This document shows positions 34,778-43,174 of a stretch of DNA of 64,000 nucleotides, in pieces. The stretch's first letter is position 1. Each line of letters begins with the position of its first letter. Below the pieces are notes generated by a model. It worked only from the letters and a program-made list of their open reading frames with translations. It was not told the origin of the DNA and ran no database searches. The stretch is from positions 1 through 64,000 of the forward strand of contig URPH01000007.1 in the NCBI GenBank assembly GCA_900549665.1, read 5' to 3'. Made by a program: the position numbers and the translations under genes. This stretch comes from an uncultured Lachnospiraceae bacterium. Its GTDB lineage: Bacteria > Bacillota > Clostridia > Lachnospirales > Lachnospiraceae.

Positions 34778-34862
34778 TTCACCCCGTTCTTTCTATTTGT
34801 CAAATCGTCTTCCATGCAAAAAAGCATAGAAAGACCTACTACACCACAATAGTGCATTATCC

Positions 34863-34891
34863 ATAGTATCACAAAGCGAATCGGGAGTCAA
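34863..34891 (-). promoter_or_regulatory. rpoB promoter
   Basis: TTGACT (34886-34891), 17-nt spacer, TACTAT (34863-34868), about 85 nt before rpoB. Confidence 0.85.
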
Positions 34892-35053
34892 CCAATTTTT
34901 TGGTAAAATAAAGAAATATTCATTTCCGGGCATTGCTGCCGGAAAATCGATATGATGTATTTGATTGCTGATATCACGCCCTTCAATAATGATCTGTCTG
35001 TCAGACAGCCGGGCAGCATCCGCAACATTTGAAATGATAAACTTTGAATGTTA

Positions 35054-35097
35054 AAGAGCTGTTCCCTGCTCCATACGGAACACCGAACAGCTCTTTG
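35054..35097 (-). terminator. rplL-rpoB hairpin, probable attenuator
   Basis: A 12-bp stem AAAGAGCTGTTC/GAACAGCTCTTT with a 20-nt loop lies 26 nt behind rplL. No T-run follows on the minus strand, so it may act as a partial terminator or a processing site, as found between these genes in other bacteria. The rest of the 346-nt gap holds only the rpoB promoter. Confidence 0.6.
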
Positions 35098-35123
35098 CTT
35101 TCATTTTATGCTGTAAAGACAAA

Positions 35124-35501
35124 TTACTTAAGAGTAACCTTAGCACCTTCAGCTTCTAATTTAGCTTTGATATCTTCAGCTTCTTCTTTAGATGCGCCTT
35201 CTTTAACTACCTTAGGAGCGCCATCAACTACGTCTTTAGCTTCTTTTAAGCCAAGGCCTGTAGCTTCACGAACAACTTTGATAACTTTAACTTTGTTAGG
35301 GCCAACTTCTGTTAACTCTACATCAAATTCTGTCTTTTCTTCAGCTGCGCCTGCACCGTCTCCGCCTGCTGCTGCAACTACAACGCCTGCTGCTGCAGAT
35401 ACGCCGAATTCTTCTTCACAAGCTTTTACTAAATCGTTTAATTCTAATACTGATAATTCTTTAATAGCATCAATAAATTCTGCTGTTGTTAATTTTGCCA
35501 T
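35124..35501 (-). CDS. rplL: 50S ribosomal protein L7/L12
   Basis: 125 aa. The N-terminal dimer region (LTTAEFIDAIKELSVLELND), the Ala/Gly-rich hinge (AAAGVVVAAAGGDGAGA) and the C-terminal factor-binding domain (KVIKVVREATGLGLKEAKD) are in the normal order. It forms the ribosomal stalk that recruits GTPase factors. It lies 45 nt behind rplJ, under the L10 leader. Confidence 0.98.
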   Translation of the reverse strand: MAKLTTAEFIDAIKELSVLELNDLVKACEEEFGVSAAAGVVVAAAGGDGAGAAEEKTEFDVELTEVGPNKVKVIKVVREATGLGLKEAKDVVDGAPKVVKEGASKEEAEDIKAKLEAEGAKVTLK

Positions 35502-35546
35502 TGTTATTTCCTCCGTTTAAATTTTAGTTTTTATTCATTGTTTTGA

Positions 35547-36113
35547 TTATTCAGCAGGTGTTTCTGCTGCTTCTGCTGCGGGAGCTTCAGCTGCTTCCTC
35601 TACAGCTTCTGCTGCAGGAGCTTCTGTAGCGCCACCCTGTTCTGCGATCTGATTAAGAACGCGAGCCAGATTCGTGATAGGTGACTGTAAGCTTCCAAGT
35701 AATTTGGAAAGCAATACTTCTCTGCTGGGAATAGATGCGATTGTTGCAATTCCGTTAGCATCATAAGCTGTACCTTCTACGACACCGCCTTTGATTTCCA
35801 AAGCCTGAACTTCTTTTGCATATTTTCCAAGAATTCTTGCAGGAGCTGTTGCGTCATCTTTGGAAACAGCGATTGCGCTGGGTCCTTCAAGATATGGAGC
35901 TAATGCTTCAAAATCAGTTCCTTTGAATGCGAAATTCATGTAAGTGTTTTTGTATACTTTGTAACTAACACCTGCTTCACGCATTTCTTTACGAAGCCTT
36001 GTATCCTGTTCAACTGTCATTCCGCGGTAGTCAACCAATACTGCTGACTGTGCGTCTTTGATCAGTTCAGAGATCTCAGCTACGATAGGCTGTTTTAATT
36101 CAATCTTTGCCAT
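35547..36113 (-). CDS. rplJ: 50S ribosomal protein L10
   Basis: 188 aa. L10 is the base of the stalk and holds the L7/L12 dimers through its C-terminal helix. The conserved LVDYRGMTVEQDTRLRKEMR region is present; the C-terminal end is extended by an Ala/Glu-rich tail (EAVEEAAEAPAAEAAE), longer than usual but common in this group. AAGGAGG precedes ATG 36113. An L10 leader with an attenuator lies just upstream. Confidence 0.98.
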   Translation of the reverse strand: MAKIELKQPIVAEISELIKDAQSAVLVDYRGMTVEQDTRLRKEMREAGVSYKVYKNTYMNFAFKGTDFEALAPYLEGPSAIAVSKDDATAPARILGKYAKEVQALEIKGGVVEGTAYDANGIATIASIPSREVLLSKLLGSLQSPITNLARVLNQIAEQGGATEAPAAEAVEEAAEAPAAEAAETPAE

Positions 36114-36154
36114 TTTTCATTTTACCTCCTTATAGATTTTGTTGCCGATAGGAG

Positions 36155-36283
36155 TATTAAAAAAGCCTCCCGGAAGACCGGAAGGCAAAAAGTCTTTGAT
36201 ACTTTCTCATTCCTCGGCAGGCGCTGTGCTTATGTCATTTCTGACACCTGCTGTCTTCGGCAATGTCTTTTTCAGACTTTGAT
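36155..36283 (-). promoter_or_regulatory. L10 leader with attenuator
   Basis: The 5' region of the rplJ transcript. It contains the CCTGCCGAGG-type segment and ends in a terminator (36165-36186; stem GCCTTCCGG/CCGGGAGGC with a TCTT loop, then TTTTTTAAT). This is the known arrangement by which free L10-L12 complex stops its own synthesis. The fold was judged by eye. Confidence 0.75.
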
Positions 36284-36312
36284 AGATTATCATATATAGC
36301 AATGGTTGTCAA
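36284..36312 (-). promoter_or_regulatory. rplJ-rplL promoter
   Basis: TTGACA (36307-36312), 17-nt spacer, TAATCT (36284-36289). It lies directly before the L10 leader and after the CapA-like gene. Confidence 0.85.
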
Positions 36313-36364
36313 GCACTTTTTTCTTGACTTTACCACGCCGGCTGTCCTCGTTTTCTCGTCCTGT

Positions 36365-37810
36365 TTACTGCACCGGCACAGGAGTAATATCGTCCGGGGC
36401 CGGACCCGCCGGATCTGCAGCAGGAAGCGGCGTTGCCGCGGCTGGCGGATCAGGCACGCGCTCTACCGCATCATAATCAATTTTTGGTCCGGTATATGGC
36501 GTGTTTGTGATATTCCCATCCTGATCAAAGGTCACATTGGGAGAGATGCATTGCATGTAATCGAGGATCCGCTGTTTTTCAGAACCGGTTTCCATATCCG
36601 TCCTGCAGTCATGCTGCTTGGCAGGGATCAGCCGGCAATCAAGCTTTCCATCCGTCCGGTATATCACTTTAAACAGGCAGGTATCCAACGTCTTGGAATT
36701 AAACCAGAAATTACCCAGGCTGTAAATAACAGGAACTCCATTCAGATATTCCACATTCTGCAGGCAGTGCGGATGATCGCCAATGATCAGATCTGCCCCG
36801 GCCTCCACTATTTTGGGAGCCTGTTCAATCTGCGCCCAGTGAAGCTCGTCGGTATTTTCCGTTCCCCAGTGCACATAAACAACTGTCAAGTCTGCCTGTG
36901 CATCTGCCTCACGGATCACCGCCGCGAGTCTCTCAAATTCGTCTTTGGTGTAGCACCGAAAGGTTCCGGGCGTGGTATCTGTCGCCCCTTTGGTATCCGG
37001 ATGTTCGTTTCTTTCAACCTGTGTCGCTGAAACAAACGCTATCCTTCTGCCGTTTTTCTCAAAATAATACACAGCTGACGCCTCAGAAAGATCACGTCCT
37101 GCACCGACATATGGAATATCTGCGTTTTTCAACGTATCCAGTGTGTCCAGCAGAGCATCCGGTCCGTAATCATATACATGGTTATTGGCCAACGACACCA
37201 GATCCACACCCATATCATGCAGCAGCGAAACATTGGACGGCTTGCTGCAAAAGGTAAAAGCTTTATCCGCAAGGGGCGCGCCTCTGTCCGAATAAGCAAA
37301 CTCATTGTTTACCATGCAGATATCCGCAGCCTTCATCTCCGCAAGTAATTTTTCGTCAATGCAGCTTTCTATCTTCCCGCCTCTTGCCCGCAATGCGGTC
37401 ATATTGGCATATGCATCATAAAAACAGATATCTCCTGCAAATATCATGGTAACATCCTGCAGCACCTGTACATTTTCATCCTTCTGTACAGTACTCCGAT
37501 CCGGCTGATCCGGATTGCTTCCATCCGTCTGCCCAAGGTCAGTGTCATCCAGCCCACCACCACGGTCACTTTGATTTGTAGCATCCTCTACCGTGACCTC
37601 AATCTCCGGCTGTGCATCATTTTCCTGCCGGTTTTTCTGTTCTTCCCGGTTTTTATCCACAAAAAAATCTGCCTTAAACACAAAAGCAGCAAGGGTCACA
37701 GCCAGCGCAATCACGCTGATCACAACCAAAACCGCCAGGATTATGGCTTTTCGCTCATTTTTCTTCCGGCGTCTTTTTCTTTTTTCAGATACATGATTTT
37801 GTTTTTTCAA
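36365..37810 (-). CDS. CapA-family protein (poly-gamma-glutamate synthesis type, metallophosphatase fold)
   Basis: 481 aa. A basic cytoplasmic N-terminus (KRKRRRKKNERK) leads to one membrane helix (AIILAVLVVISVIALAVTLA), so the rest faces outside. After a low-complexity acidic linker comes the CapA domain from about residue 135: MIFAGDICF, CMVNNEFAYSDRG, VSLANNHVYDYG, YVHWGTENT and IIGDHPHCLQ, the usual metal-site His/Asp/Asn set. Family members act in poly-gamma-glutamate capsule production or related surface polymers, but no capB/capC genes are near. It is inserted between rplA and rplJ, in the same direction, framed by a terminator and the rplJ promoter. Confidence 0.85.
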   Translation of the reverse strand: MKKQNHVSEKRKRRRKKNERKAIILAVLVVISVIALAVTLAAFVFKADFFVDKNREEQKNRQENDAQPEIEVTVEDATNQSDRGGGLDDTDLGQTDGSNPDQPDRSTVQKDENVQVLQDVTMIFAGDICFYDAYANMTALRARGGKIESCIDEKLLAEMKAADICMVNNEFAYSDRGAPLADKAFTFCSKPSNVSLLHDMGVDLVSLANNHVYDYGPDALLDTLDTLKNADIPYVGAGRDLSEASAVYYFEKNGRRIAFVSATQVERNEHPDTKGATDTTPGTFRCYTKDEFERLAAVIREADAQADLTVVYVHWGTENTDELHWAQIEQAPKIVEAGADLIIGDHPHCLQNVEYLNGVPVIYSLGNFWFNSKTLDTCLFKVIYRTDGKLDCRLIPAKQHDCRTDMETGSEKQRILDYMQCISPNVTFDQDGNITNTPYTGPKIDYDAVERVPDPPAAATPLPAADPAGPAPDDITPVPVQ

Positions 37811-37875
37811 TATAAGATATCATCACTTTCTGTTTAAATCGTTTGAACTACTGTCATCATTATACCAAAAAAGAA

Positions 37876-37905
37876 AAAGGACTTCCATGAAAATGAAAGT
37901 CCTTT
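37876..37905 (-). terminator. rplKA terminator
   Basis: Stem AAAGGACTT/AAGTCCTTT with a 12-nt loop, followed on the minus strand by TTCTTTTTT. It separates rplA from the CapA-like gene. Confidence 0.9.
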
Positions 37906-37958
37906 GACACCTTGTCTGTCAAACATCACATCACACGATGTGTATGTCATTTTTATGA

Positions 37959-38648
37959 TTAGTATTTAACAGCGTTAACCTTTACACCGGGTCCCATTGT
38001 AGGAGCCAATGAAATGCTCTTTAAATACTGACCTTTTAATGTGCTGGGTTTAGCTTTAACGATTGCATCCATCAATGCGTCAAAGTTCTGCTGTAACTGC
38101 TCTTCTGTGAAAGAAGCCTTTCCGATCGGGCAGTGGATGATATTGGCTTTGTCTAATCTGTATTCGATCTTACCAGCTTTGATATCATTGATAGCTTTTG
38201 TAACATCCATTGTTACAGTGCCGGCTTTGGGGTTGGGCATCAAACCTTTCGGTCCTAAAACTTTACCCAGACGACCAACAACGCCCATCATATCAGGTGT
38301 TGCAACAACAACGTCGAAATCCAGCCATCCATCATTCTGGATCTTGGGGATTAATTCGTCGCCGCCAACGAAATCTGCGCCTGCAGCTTCTGCTTCGTTT
38401 AATTTCTCGCCTTTAGCAAATACTAAAACCTTAACGGTTTTACCTGTACCGTTGGGTAATACAACAGCACCACGGATCTGCTGATCTGCGTGACGTCCAT
38501 CACAACCTGTTCTGATATGAACTTCGATTGTTTCGTCAAATTTTGCTGTAGCAACTTTTTTAGCTAATGCGATAGCTTCAGGTGCTTCATATAATGCAGC
38601 ACGGTCGATTGCTTTTGCAGCGTCTTGATATTTCTTACCATGTTTCAT
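37959..38648 (-). CDS. rplA: 50S ribosomal protein L1
   Basis: 229 aa, normal length. It builds the L1 stalk that guides deacylated tRNA out of the E site. Conserved stretches are present: the FDETIEVHIRTG region, the TPDMMGVVGRLGKVLGPKGLMPNPKAGT signature and the closing LKSISLAPTMGPGVKVN. L1 is also the classic autorepressor of the rplK-rplA operon; matching RNA motifs lie before both genes. AAGGAGG precedes ATG 38648. Confidence 0.98.
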   Translation of the reverse strand: MKHGKKYQDAAKAIDRAALYEAPEAIALAKKVATAKFDETIEVHIRTGCDGRHADQQIRGAVVLPNGTGKTVKVLVFAKGEKLNEAEAAGADFVGGDELIPKIQNDGWLDFDVVVATPDMMGVVGRLGKVLGPKGLMPNPKAGTVTMDVTKAINDIKAGKIEYRLDKANIIHCPIGKASFTEEQLQQNFDALMDAIVKAKPSTLKGQYLKSISLAPTMGPGVKVNAVKY

Positions 38649-38661
38649 TTTGTTTTCCTCC

Positions 38662-38705
38662 TTGTGGTGGTGACGGGATCAACCGATAACCGGGAACCCT
38701 CCCAC
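38662..38705 (-). promoter_or_regulatory. L1-operator-like element before rplA
   Basis: On the transcript GTGGGAGGGT opens and CACCACCACAA closes a hairpin-like segment ending at the rplA ribosome site. It matches the element before rplK (39159-39190), with a longer centre here. Confidence 0.55.
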
Positions 38706-38712
38706 ATATTCA

Positions 38713-39138
38713 TTAATCTTCTACGGTGATACCCATACTTCTTGCAGTACCTGCGATCATGCTCATAGCAGCTTCCAAGCTGCCTGCATTTAAGTCGGGC
38801 ATTTTTGTCTCAGCAATCTTCTGAAGATCTGCCTTAGAAATCTTAGCAACCTTTGTCTTATTCGGAGCACCTGAACCGGATTTGATGTTGCAGGCTTTCT
38901 TTAATAAAACTGCTGCCGGGGGAGTTTTGGTAACAAAGCTGAAACTTCTGTCAGCATAAACAGTAATAACAACGGGAACGATTGTATCTCCCATGTCTGC
39001 TGTCTTTGCATTGAACTGTTTTGTGAATTCAACGATGTTTACGCCGTGCTGTCCAAGTGCAGGACCAACAGGCGGAGCCGGTGTAGCTTTGCCGGCTGCG
39101 ATTTGTAACTTAATATAGCCTTCTACTTTCTTTGCCAT
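38713..39138 (-). CDS. rplK: 50S ribosomal protein L11
   Basis: 141 aa from ATG 39138; an in-frame extension to 39225 would read through the leader and its ribosome site, so I reject it. It carries the N-terminal LQIAAGKATPAPPVGPALGQ signature and the C-terminal rRNA-binding domain ending AGTARSMGITVED. L11 forms the GTPase-associated centre together with L10-L12. It precedes rplA by 64 nt. Confidence 0.97.
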   Translation of the reverse strand: MAKKVEGYIKLQIAAGKATPAPPVGPALGQHGVNIVEFTKQFNAKTADMGDTIVPVVITVYADRSFSFVTKTPPAAVLLKKACNIKSGSGAPNKTKVAKISKADLQKIAETKMPDLNAGSLEAAMSMIAGTARSMGITVED

Positions 39139-39158
39139 TGTGGCACCTCCTAATAAAT

Positions 39159-39190
39159 TGTGGTAGTGGCGGGTCGTAGCACCCTCCCAC
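39159..39190 (-). promoter_or_regulatory. L1-operator-like element before rplK
   Basis: In the transcript GTGGGAGGGT and ACCCGCCACTACCACAA form the arms of a hairpin just before the ribosome site. The same arms occur before rplA. Two such copies fit feedback by L1. Confidence 0.55.
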
Positions 39191-39213
39191 AGCTCGAAAA
39201 GAGCTACTTTGTA

Positions 39214-39242
39214 ACTATATTCCAAGTTGCAGTATTTTGCAA
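39214..39242 (-). promoter_or_regulatory. rplK promoter
   Basis: TTGCAA (39237-39242), 17-nt spacer, TATAGT (39214-39219), in the nusG-rplK gap. Confidence 0.75.
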
Positions 39243-39269
39243 CCAGAAATCATAAATAAAAATAAGATA

Positions 39270-39788
39270 TTAAACCTTGCGGACATCTGAGTATGCAATT
39301 TCAACCGGTGTTTCTCTTCCGAACATTTCGAAAGCAACACGGACAGTCTGCTTACTGTCATCCAGTCTCTGGACAATACCCACAGAATCCTGCCATGCTC
39401 CGGAAATAGCAACTACAGTATCGCCAACGCCAAAATCAACTTTTACTCTGTTAGCATGTCCCTCGAAAGGTCTCATTTCCTCTTCTGAAAGCGGAACCGG
39501 TTTGCTTCCGGGGCCAACAAAGCCTGTCACACCTCGGGTATTTCTAACAACATACCAGGTGTCATCGTTCATAACCATCTTGATCAATACATAGCCAGGA
39601 AGGATCTTTTTGGTAACTGTTTTTTTGTCACCATTGCTCTTGGTTTCCTGAACATCCTCTAACGGAACTCTTACCTCTAAAATTTCTTCCTGTAAGTGTC
39701 TGTTCTCAATGGTTTTTTCAATATTGGCTTTCACTTTGTTTTCATATCCTGAGTACGTATGAACTACATACCAATTTGCTTCTGCCAT
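39270..39788 (-). CDS. nusG: Transcription termination/antitermination protein NusG
   Basis: 172 aa. The NGN domain (WYVVHTYSGYENKVKANIE, then ILPGYVLIKMVMND and VRNTRGVTGFVG) is followed by the KOW domain (GDTVVAISGAWQDSVGIVQ). It binds RNA polymerase at the clamp and links it to ribosomes or Rho. It lies 15 nt behind secE in the standard order. Confidence 0.98.
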   Translation of the reverse strand: MAEANWYVVHTYSGYENKVKANIEKTIENRHLQEEILEVRVPLEDVQETKSNGDKKTVTKKILPGYVLIKMVMNDDTWYVVRNTRGVTGFVGPGSKPVPLSEEEMRPFEGHANRVKVDFGVGDTVVAISGAWQDSVGIVQRLDDSKQTVRVAFEMFGRETPVEIAYSDVRKV

Positions 39789-39803
39789 TCTTTTTCCCTC
39801 ACT

Positions 39804-40013
39804 CTACATTGTCAAGAAATTAATACCGTACTGAACGATTGTGTCAATTAAAGCGATTAATAAACCTAAAACAATGGAAACAACCGATACGGTAACAGTC
39901 TGTTTTACAAGTTCCATCTTTTCGGGCCAGATTATCTTTTTGAATTCTGATTTAACGCCGTCAAAAAAAGCAACAAGCTTTGATTGTTTATGGCTGCTAT
40001 TTGTTTCTCCCAT
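39804..40013 (-). CDS. secE: Preprotein translocase subunit SecE
   Basis: 69 aa, the short Gram-positive form: a cytoplasmic stretch (FFDGVKSEFKKIIWPEKMELVKQT) and one transmembrane helix (VSIVLGLLIALIDTIVQYGI). SecE clamps SecY in the export channel. It lies between rpmG and nusG as in most Firmicutes. Confidence 0.97.
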   Translation of the reverse strand: MGETNSSHKQSKLVAFFDGVKSEFKKIIWPEKMELVKQTVTVSVVSIVLGLLIALIDTIVQYGINFLTM

Positions 40014-40038
40014 ATTATCACTTCCTCGTCAAAACGGA

Positions 40039-40188
40039 TTATTTAGTTTCTTTGTGTAATGTATGAGTCTTGCAGAATTTACAATATTTCTTTGTTTCCA
40101 TTCTGTCGGGATGTGTCTTTTTATCCTTTGTCATATTGTAATTACGATTTTTACACTCTGTACATGCCAATGTGATCTTTGTACGCAT
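40039..40188 (-). CDS. rpmG: 50S ribosomal protein L33
   Basis: 49 aa from ATG 40188; GAGGTGG precedes it. The zinc-ribbon form is present, with two CxxC pairs (CTEC and CKFC). The longer frame to 40266 runs into the leader. It opens the secE-nusG transcript. Confidence 0.96.
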   Translation of the reverse strand: MRTKITLACTECKNRNYNMTKDKKTHPDRMETKKYCKFCKTHTLHKETK

Positions 40189-40298
40189 TTTTTCCACCTC
40201 CGCGTGCCTTTTTACATATTTATATAGTAGAAAGAGCACTGCACTACCTGCATTTTTTGAGCACAAAAAAAAGAGCTCTGATCTCTTTCCACCGTCCT

Positions 40299-40327
40299 AC
40301 TATAACACACACACGGCGCGCAGTCAA
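40299..40327 (-). promoter_or_regulatory. rpmG-secE-nusG promoter
   Basis: TTGACT (40322-40327), 17-nt spacer, TATAGT (40299-40304). The rest of the 375-nt gap to the plus-strand gene at 40565 is AT-rich, with a GCCGATAT element at 40533-40540. Confidence 0.9.
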
Positions 40328-40532
40328 CCATTTCTTCATCAAATATAAGGTAAATATAAGGCTGTCTGTCACAAAAAACTTTTTAAAAAATATTATAAAA
40401 ATATCACTTTATTTTTGCAAGCTTCTTGCAAGCAGCTTCTTCATGTGGTAATGTAAAAATAAGAAAATAGGTTTACTGTGTCTTATTATATCTGTTAATA
40501 AGCCCCGGCAGGACAACGGACTTGTCTTTACT

Positions 40533-40540
40533 GCCGATAT
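40533..40540 (+). promoter_or_regulatory. Possible SigD -10 element before the FliD-like gene
   Basis: GCCGATAT matches the sigma-28 -10 consensus, but the -35 position reads CAAC instead of TAAA, and the start codon is only 25 nt away. It is suggestive only. Confidence 0.3.
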
Positions 40541-40564
40541 TCAAGGAAGAAAGGAGGGGCTGTT

Positions 40565-41869
40565 ATGGCTGATCTTGCTACATTAAACGGTGTATACAAT
40601 CACTATCTGACTGCTTATGCGCCAAAATCCAGCAGTGCTTTAGATACGCATAAAAAAAGCGAGCTTCGAAGCATTTACAATTCCATAATCAAATTAAATA
40701 AAGAATCCCCTCTGTATATTCTTGACAACAGTGCCGATTCCAAATCATATGCCATCGGTCTGAAGGAGGATGCGATCAGCCTCCAGCATACTCTCGGCTC
40801 ATTGGGCGGCCTCAACGAAGCTGAGCTGCTCAATAAAAAAGCGGCCTATTCAAGTAACGAATCCATCGTTTCCGCCAAATATATCGGAGACAGTGAAGCC
40901 AGTAATTTTGCTCCCGAATTATCCATTGAAGTGCGATCACTTGCCTCTCCCCAGATCAATTTAGGCAGCTATCTTCCGCCGGAGGAGCCAATCGCATTAA
41001 AAGAAGATACCTATTCCTTTGATCTGAATATACATGGATTCAATTATGAATTTCAATTTCAGATTCATGAGAACGACACCAACCGTGATGTTCAGGAACG
41101 TTTAAAGCGTCTGATCAACAATGCGGATGTCGGACTCCGCGCCGAAATATCAGAAGCTGCTGATACCACTGCCCTAAAGCTGATATCACAAAAAAGCGGA
41201 CTGAACAAGGATAACGATTTTGTTTTCCGAATATCCGATAACCAGACCAGCAAAGCGGCCGGCATCGTAGATCTTTTGGGAATTGCCGAAATGACACACA
41301 GGCCCTCCAATGCCGAATTTATATTAAACGGCAACGAGCGCTCCTCTGTATCCAATACCTTTACCGTCGAAAAAATGTATGAAATTACATTAAACGGTGT
41401 AAGTGAGACAGAAGGCGAAGCAGCCCATATCGGCATCAAGACCGATACAGAAAGTCTGATTGAAAATCTCCGCCAGCTTTTCAACGGCTACAATCAGTTT
41501 CTAAAATCCACGCTTGAATATACCCAAAGCCACCCAAAAAGCAACCAGCTCCTCAGTGAAATGTGGCACATCGCAGGCGAATATGCAACACCCTTTTCCA
41601 ACATCGGCGTCAACATCACCGAGGATGGCAGCATAGAGTTTGATGAGGATACCATGAAAAAAGCTGCTGCAGATGGTTCTGTCCATGATGGTTTTACAGA
41701 TATTCAGAATTTTGCCAAGGATTTATACCGCAAATCAGGGCAGGTATCCCTCAATCCGATGCAATACGTAGATAAAACGATCGTTGCTTACAAAAATCCG
41801 GGCAAAAACTTTGCCACACCTTATATCACAAGTGCATACAGCGGCATGCTCTTTAACAGTTACTGCTAA
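40565..41869 (+). CDS. FliD-like flagellar protein (cap paralog)
   Basis: 434 aa with AAGGAGG before ATG 40565. No signal peptide. The middle (about 150-225) carries a flagellin hook IN-like motif: FQIHENDTNRDVQERLKRLI, then GLRAEISEAADTTALKLIS and FVFRISD. The region around 290-320 (TDTESLIENLRQLFNGYNQFL) resembles the coiled part of FliD that follows its variable domain. It lacks the typical FliD N-terminus (GLNSGLDTESII), so it is not the main cap protein, which is encoded at 49564. It may be a filament accessory protein or modified cap. It is alone in its transcript, with its own terminator. Confidence 0.6.
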   Translation: MADLATLNGVYNHYLTAYAPKSSSALDTHKKSELRSIYNSIIKLNKESPLYILDNSADSKSYAIGLKEDAISLQHTLGSLGGLNEAELLNKKAAYSSNESIVSAKYIGDSEASNFAPELSIEVRSLASPQINLGSYLPPEEPIALKEDTYSFDLNIHGFNYEFQFQIHENDTNRDVQERLKRLINNADVGLRAEISEAADTTALKLISQKSGLNKDNDFVFRISDNQTSKAAGIVDLLGIAEMTHRPSNAEFILNGNERSSVSNTFTVEKMYEITLNGVSETEGEAAHIGIKTDTESLIENLRQLFNGYNQFLKSTLEYTQSHPKSNQLLSEMWHIAGEYATPFSNIGVNITEDGSIEFDEDTMKKAAADGSVHDGFTDIQNFAKDLYRKSGQVSLNPMQYVDKTIVAYKNPGKNFATPYITSAYSGMLFNSYC

Positions 41870-41927
41870 TGCAGACCATCGGCTGGCTTTGCAATTCCGA
41901 AACCGGCGCATACAACACAAAGCTAAA

Positions 41928-41969
41928 AAAGGATATACCGATTGTATCTGTACAATCTGCATATCCTTT
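41928..41969 (+). terminator. Terminator of the FliD-like gene
   Basis: Outer stem AAAGGATAT/ATATCCTTT and inner hairpin GATTGTA/TACAATC, followed by ATTTTTATCC. Confidence 0.8.
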
Positions 41970-42054
41970 ATTTTTATCCTATAGCCCCGATCGTCTTCAC
42001 ATCAGACCGACACGACTGATATCCGATAAAATCCGCCAATTTTCTTCCTGCGGA

Positions 42055-43062
42055 TTAAAATTCATTGTATAAAAATTCCATATCAAGAAATTTATCATCA
42101 ATATAATAGTCCGCATTGGGCTTACCCATTTTCAACTCATGATATTTGACGCCCCAGTCTTTCATCTGCTTTTCAGTCACCGGCCGCCAGTCAATTCCGG
42201 TAACATATCCCCTTGCGGTAAACAGGACAATCCGATTCCCCATATCATAAAGACGGTTTACAATTGCGATCATCCTCTCATTGGGCATTGCCTGTGCATA
42301 ATCAAGATCCTCTCGTTTTAATGCAATGACACCATCAATGTCGAAAACAAACTGCTTGCCGCCTTCCTTGATATTCATATAGGTAGAAACACGTGCAAAA
42401 TCCTTTTGCGTATCCACGTCAAACATGTCCTTCATCACGTATCCCTTGATCTTGTGCCCCGTCATGGAATTATAATCGAAAATATTTCGCGGACGCAACA
42501 GGTCTGTATTGCCATTTTGATAATAGGTCTTTGGAAGCTGTTGCCTCGGCATATTGTAAGCCTCGGGAATATCCTTTAGAATCGGTTCTATATCACCATT
42601 CTCTTTCAGGTACCACATTTTATGCGGAACCACTTCATTTTCTTTGATACTGCGGACCGCGTCTACCGTCTCATCCTCCAGCATGATCTCAATCATTTTG
42701 TCAATCTCCGCAGGATCGCGGTACGGATCCGTCGGACGCAGCTGCACAATGATATCCGGCTCATAGCCTTCATTTTCCTTTAACCAGGTAAGTGCATGAC
42801 GGAACACGTCTATATCGAGCGATGTATCCGTCGCATACTCTGCCGGACGCAAAAAGGGAGTCTCCGCACCATATTCCCTTGCAATCGCAGCATATTCTTC
42901 GCTATCGGTTGTCACGATAATGCGGTTGATATACCTGCTCTCCTTTGCATGTTGGATGGAATATGCCAGCATTGGCCTCCCATTAATTAATCTGATATTT
43001 TTATTTTTTACACTTTTAGAACCGCTACGGGCAGGTATTAACGCCAAAATTTTTTCGTTCAT
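42055..43062 (-). CDS. CMP-sugar cytidylyltransferase fused to a HAD-like domain
   Basis: 335 aa. Residues 1-225 are a NeuA/PseF-like CMP-nonulosonate synthetase: LIPARSGSKSVKNKNI (CTP-binding loop), ADTSLDIDVFRHAL-like helix after PFLRPAEYATD, and VQLRPTDPYRDPAEID. Residues 235-335 are a HAD-like phosphatase (FVFDIDGVIAL, the DxD motif; VLFTARGY; the closing DYYIDDKFLD). CMP-activation of sialic-, legionaminic- or pseudaminic-type sugars followed by phosphatase action fits nonulosonate synthesis or a regulated variant. The flagellar neighbourhood suggests flagellin glycosylation, but no transferase or other nonulosonate gene is in view. Confidence 0.75.
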   Translation of the reverse strand: MNEKILALIPARSGSKSVKNKNIRLINGRPMLAYSIQHAKESRYINRIIVTTDSEEYAAIAREYGAETPFLRPAEYATDTSLDIDVFRHALTWLKENEGYEPDIIVQLRPTDPYRDPAEIDKMIEIMLEDETVDAVRSIKENEVVPHKMWYLKENGDIEPILKDIPEAYNMPRQQLPKTYYQNGNTDLLRPRNIFDYNSMTGHKIKGYVMKDMFDVDTQKDFARVSTYMNIKEGGKQFVFDIDGVIALKREDLDYAQAMPNERMIAIVNRLYDMGNRIVLFTARGYVTGIDWRPVTEKQMKDWGVKYHELKMGKPNADYYIDDKFLDMEFLYNEF

Positions 43063-43174
43063 ATAAATTTCCTCTCTATTCCGGCAAAATATACAACAGA
43101 CTTTTTGACTGATCAGTATACCTCACCTATCCTAGATTGTACCCATATTGGCAAAAATATCAAGTTTATTTTGT

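Noticed and set aside
36263..37030. 255-codon plus-strand frame over the CapA and L10 leader region
   Set aside because: Antisense shadow of the CapA-like gene that also crosses a promoter and leader.
39139..39225. N-terminal extension of L11
   Set aside because: It runs through the leader and the ribosome site, and the 141-aa form is the family length.
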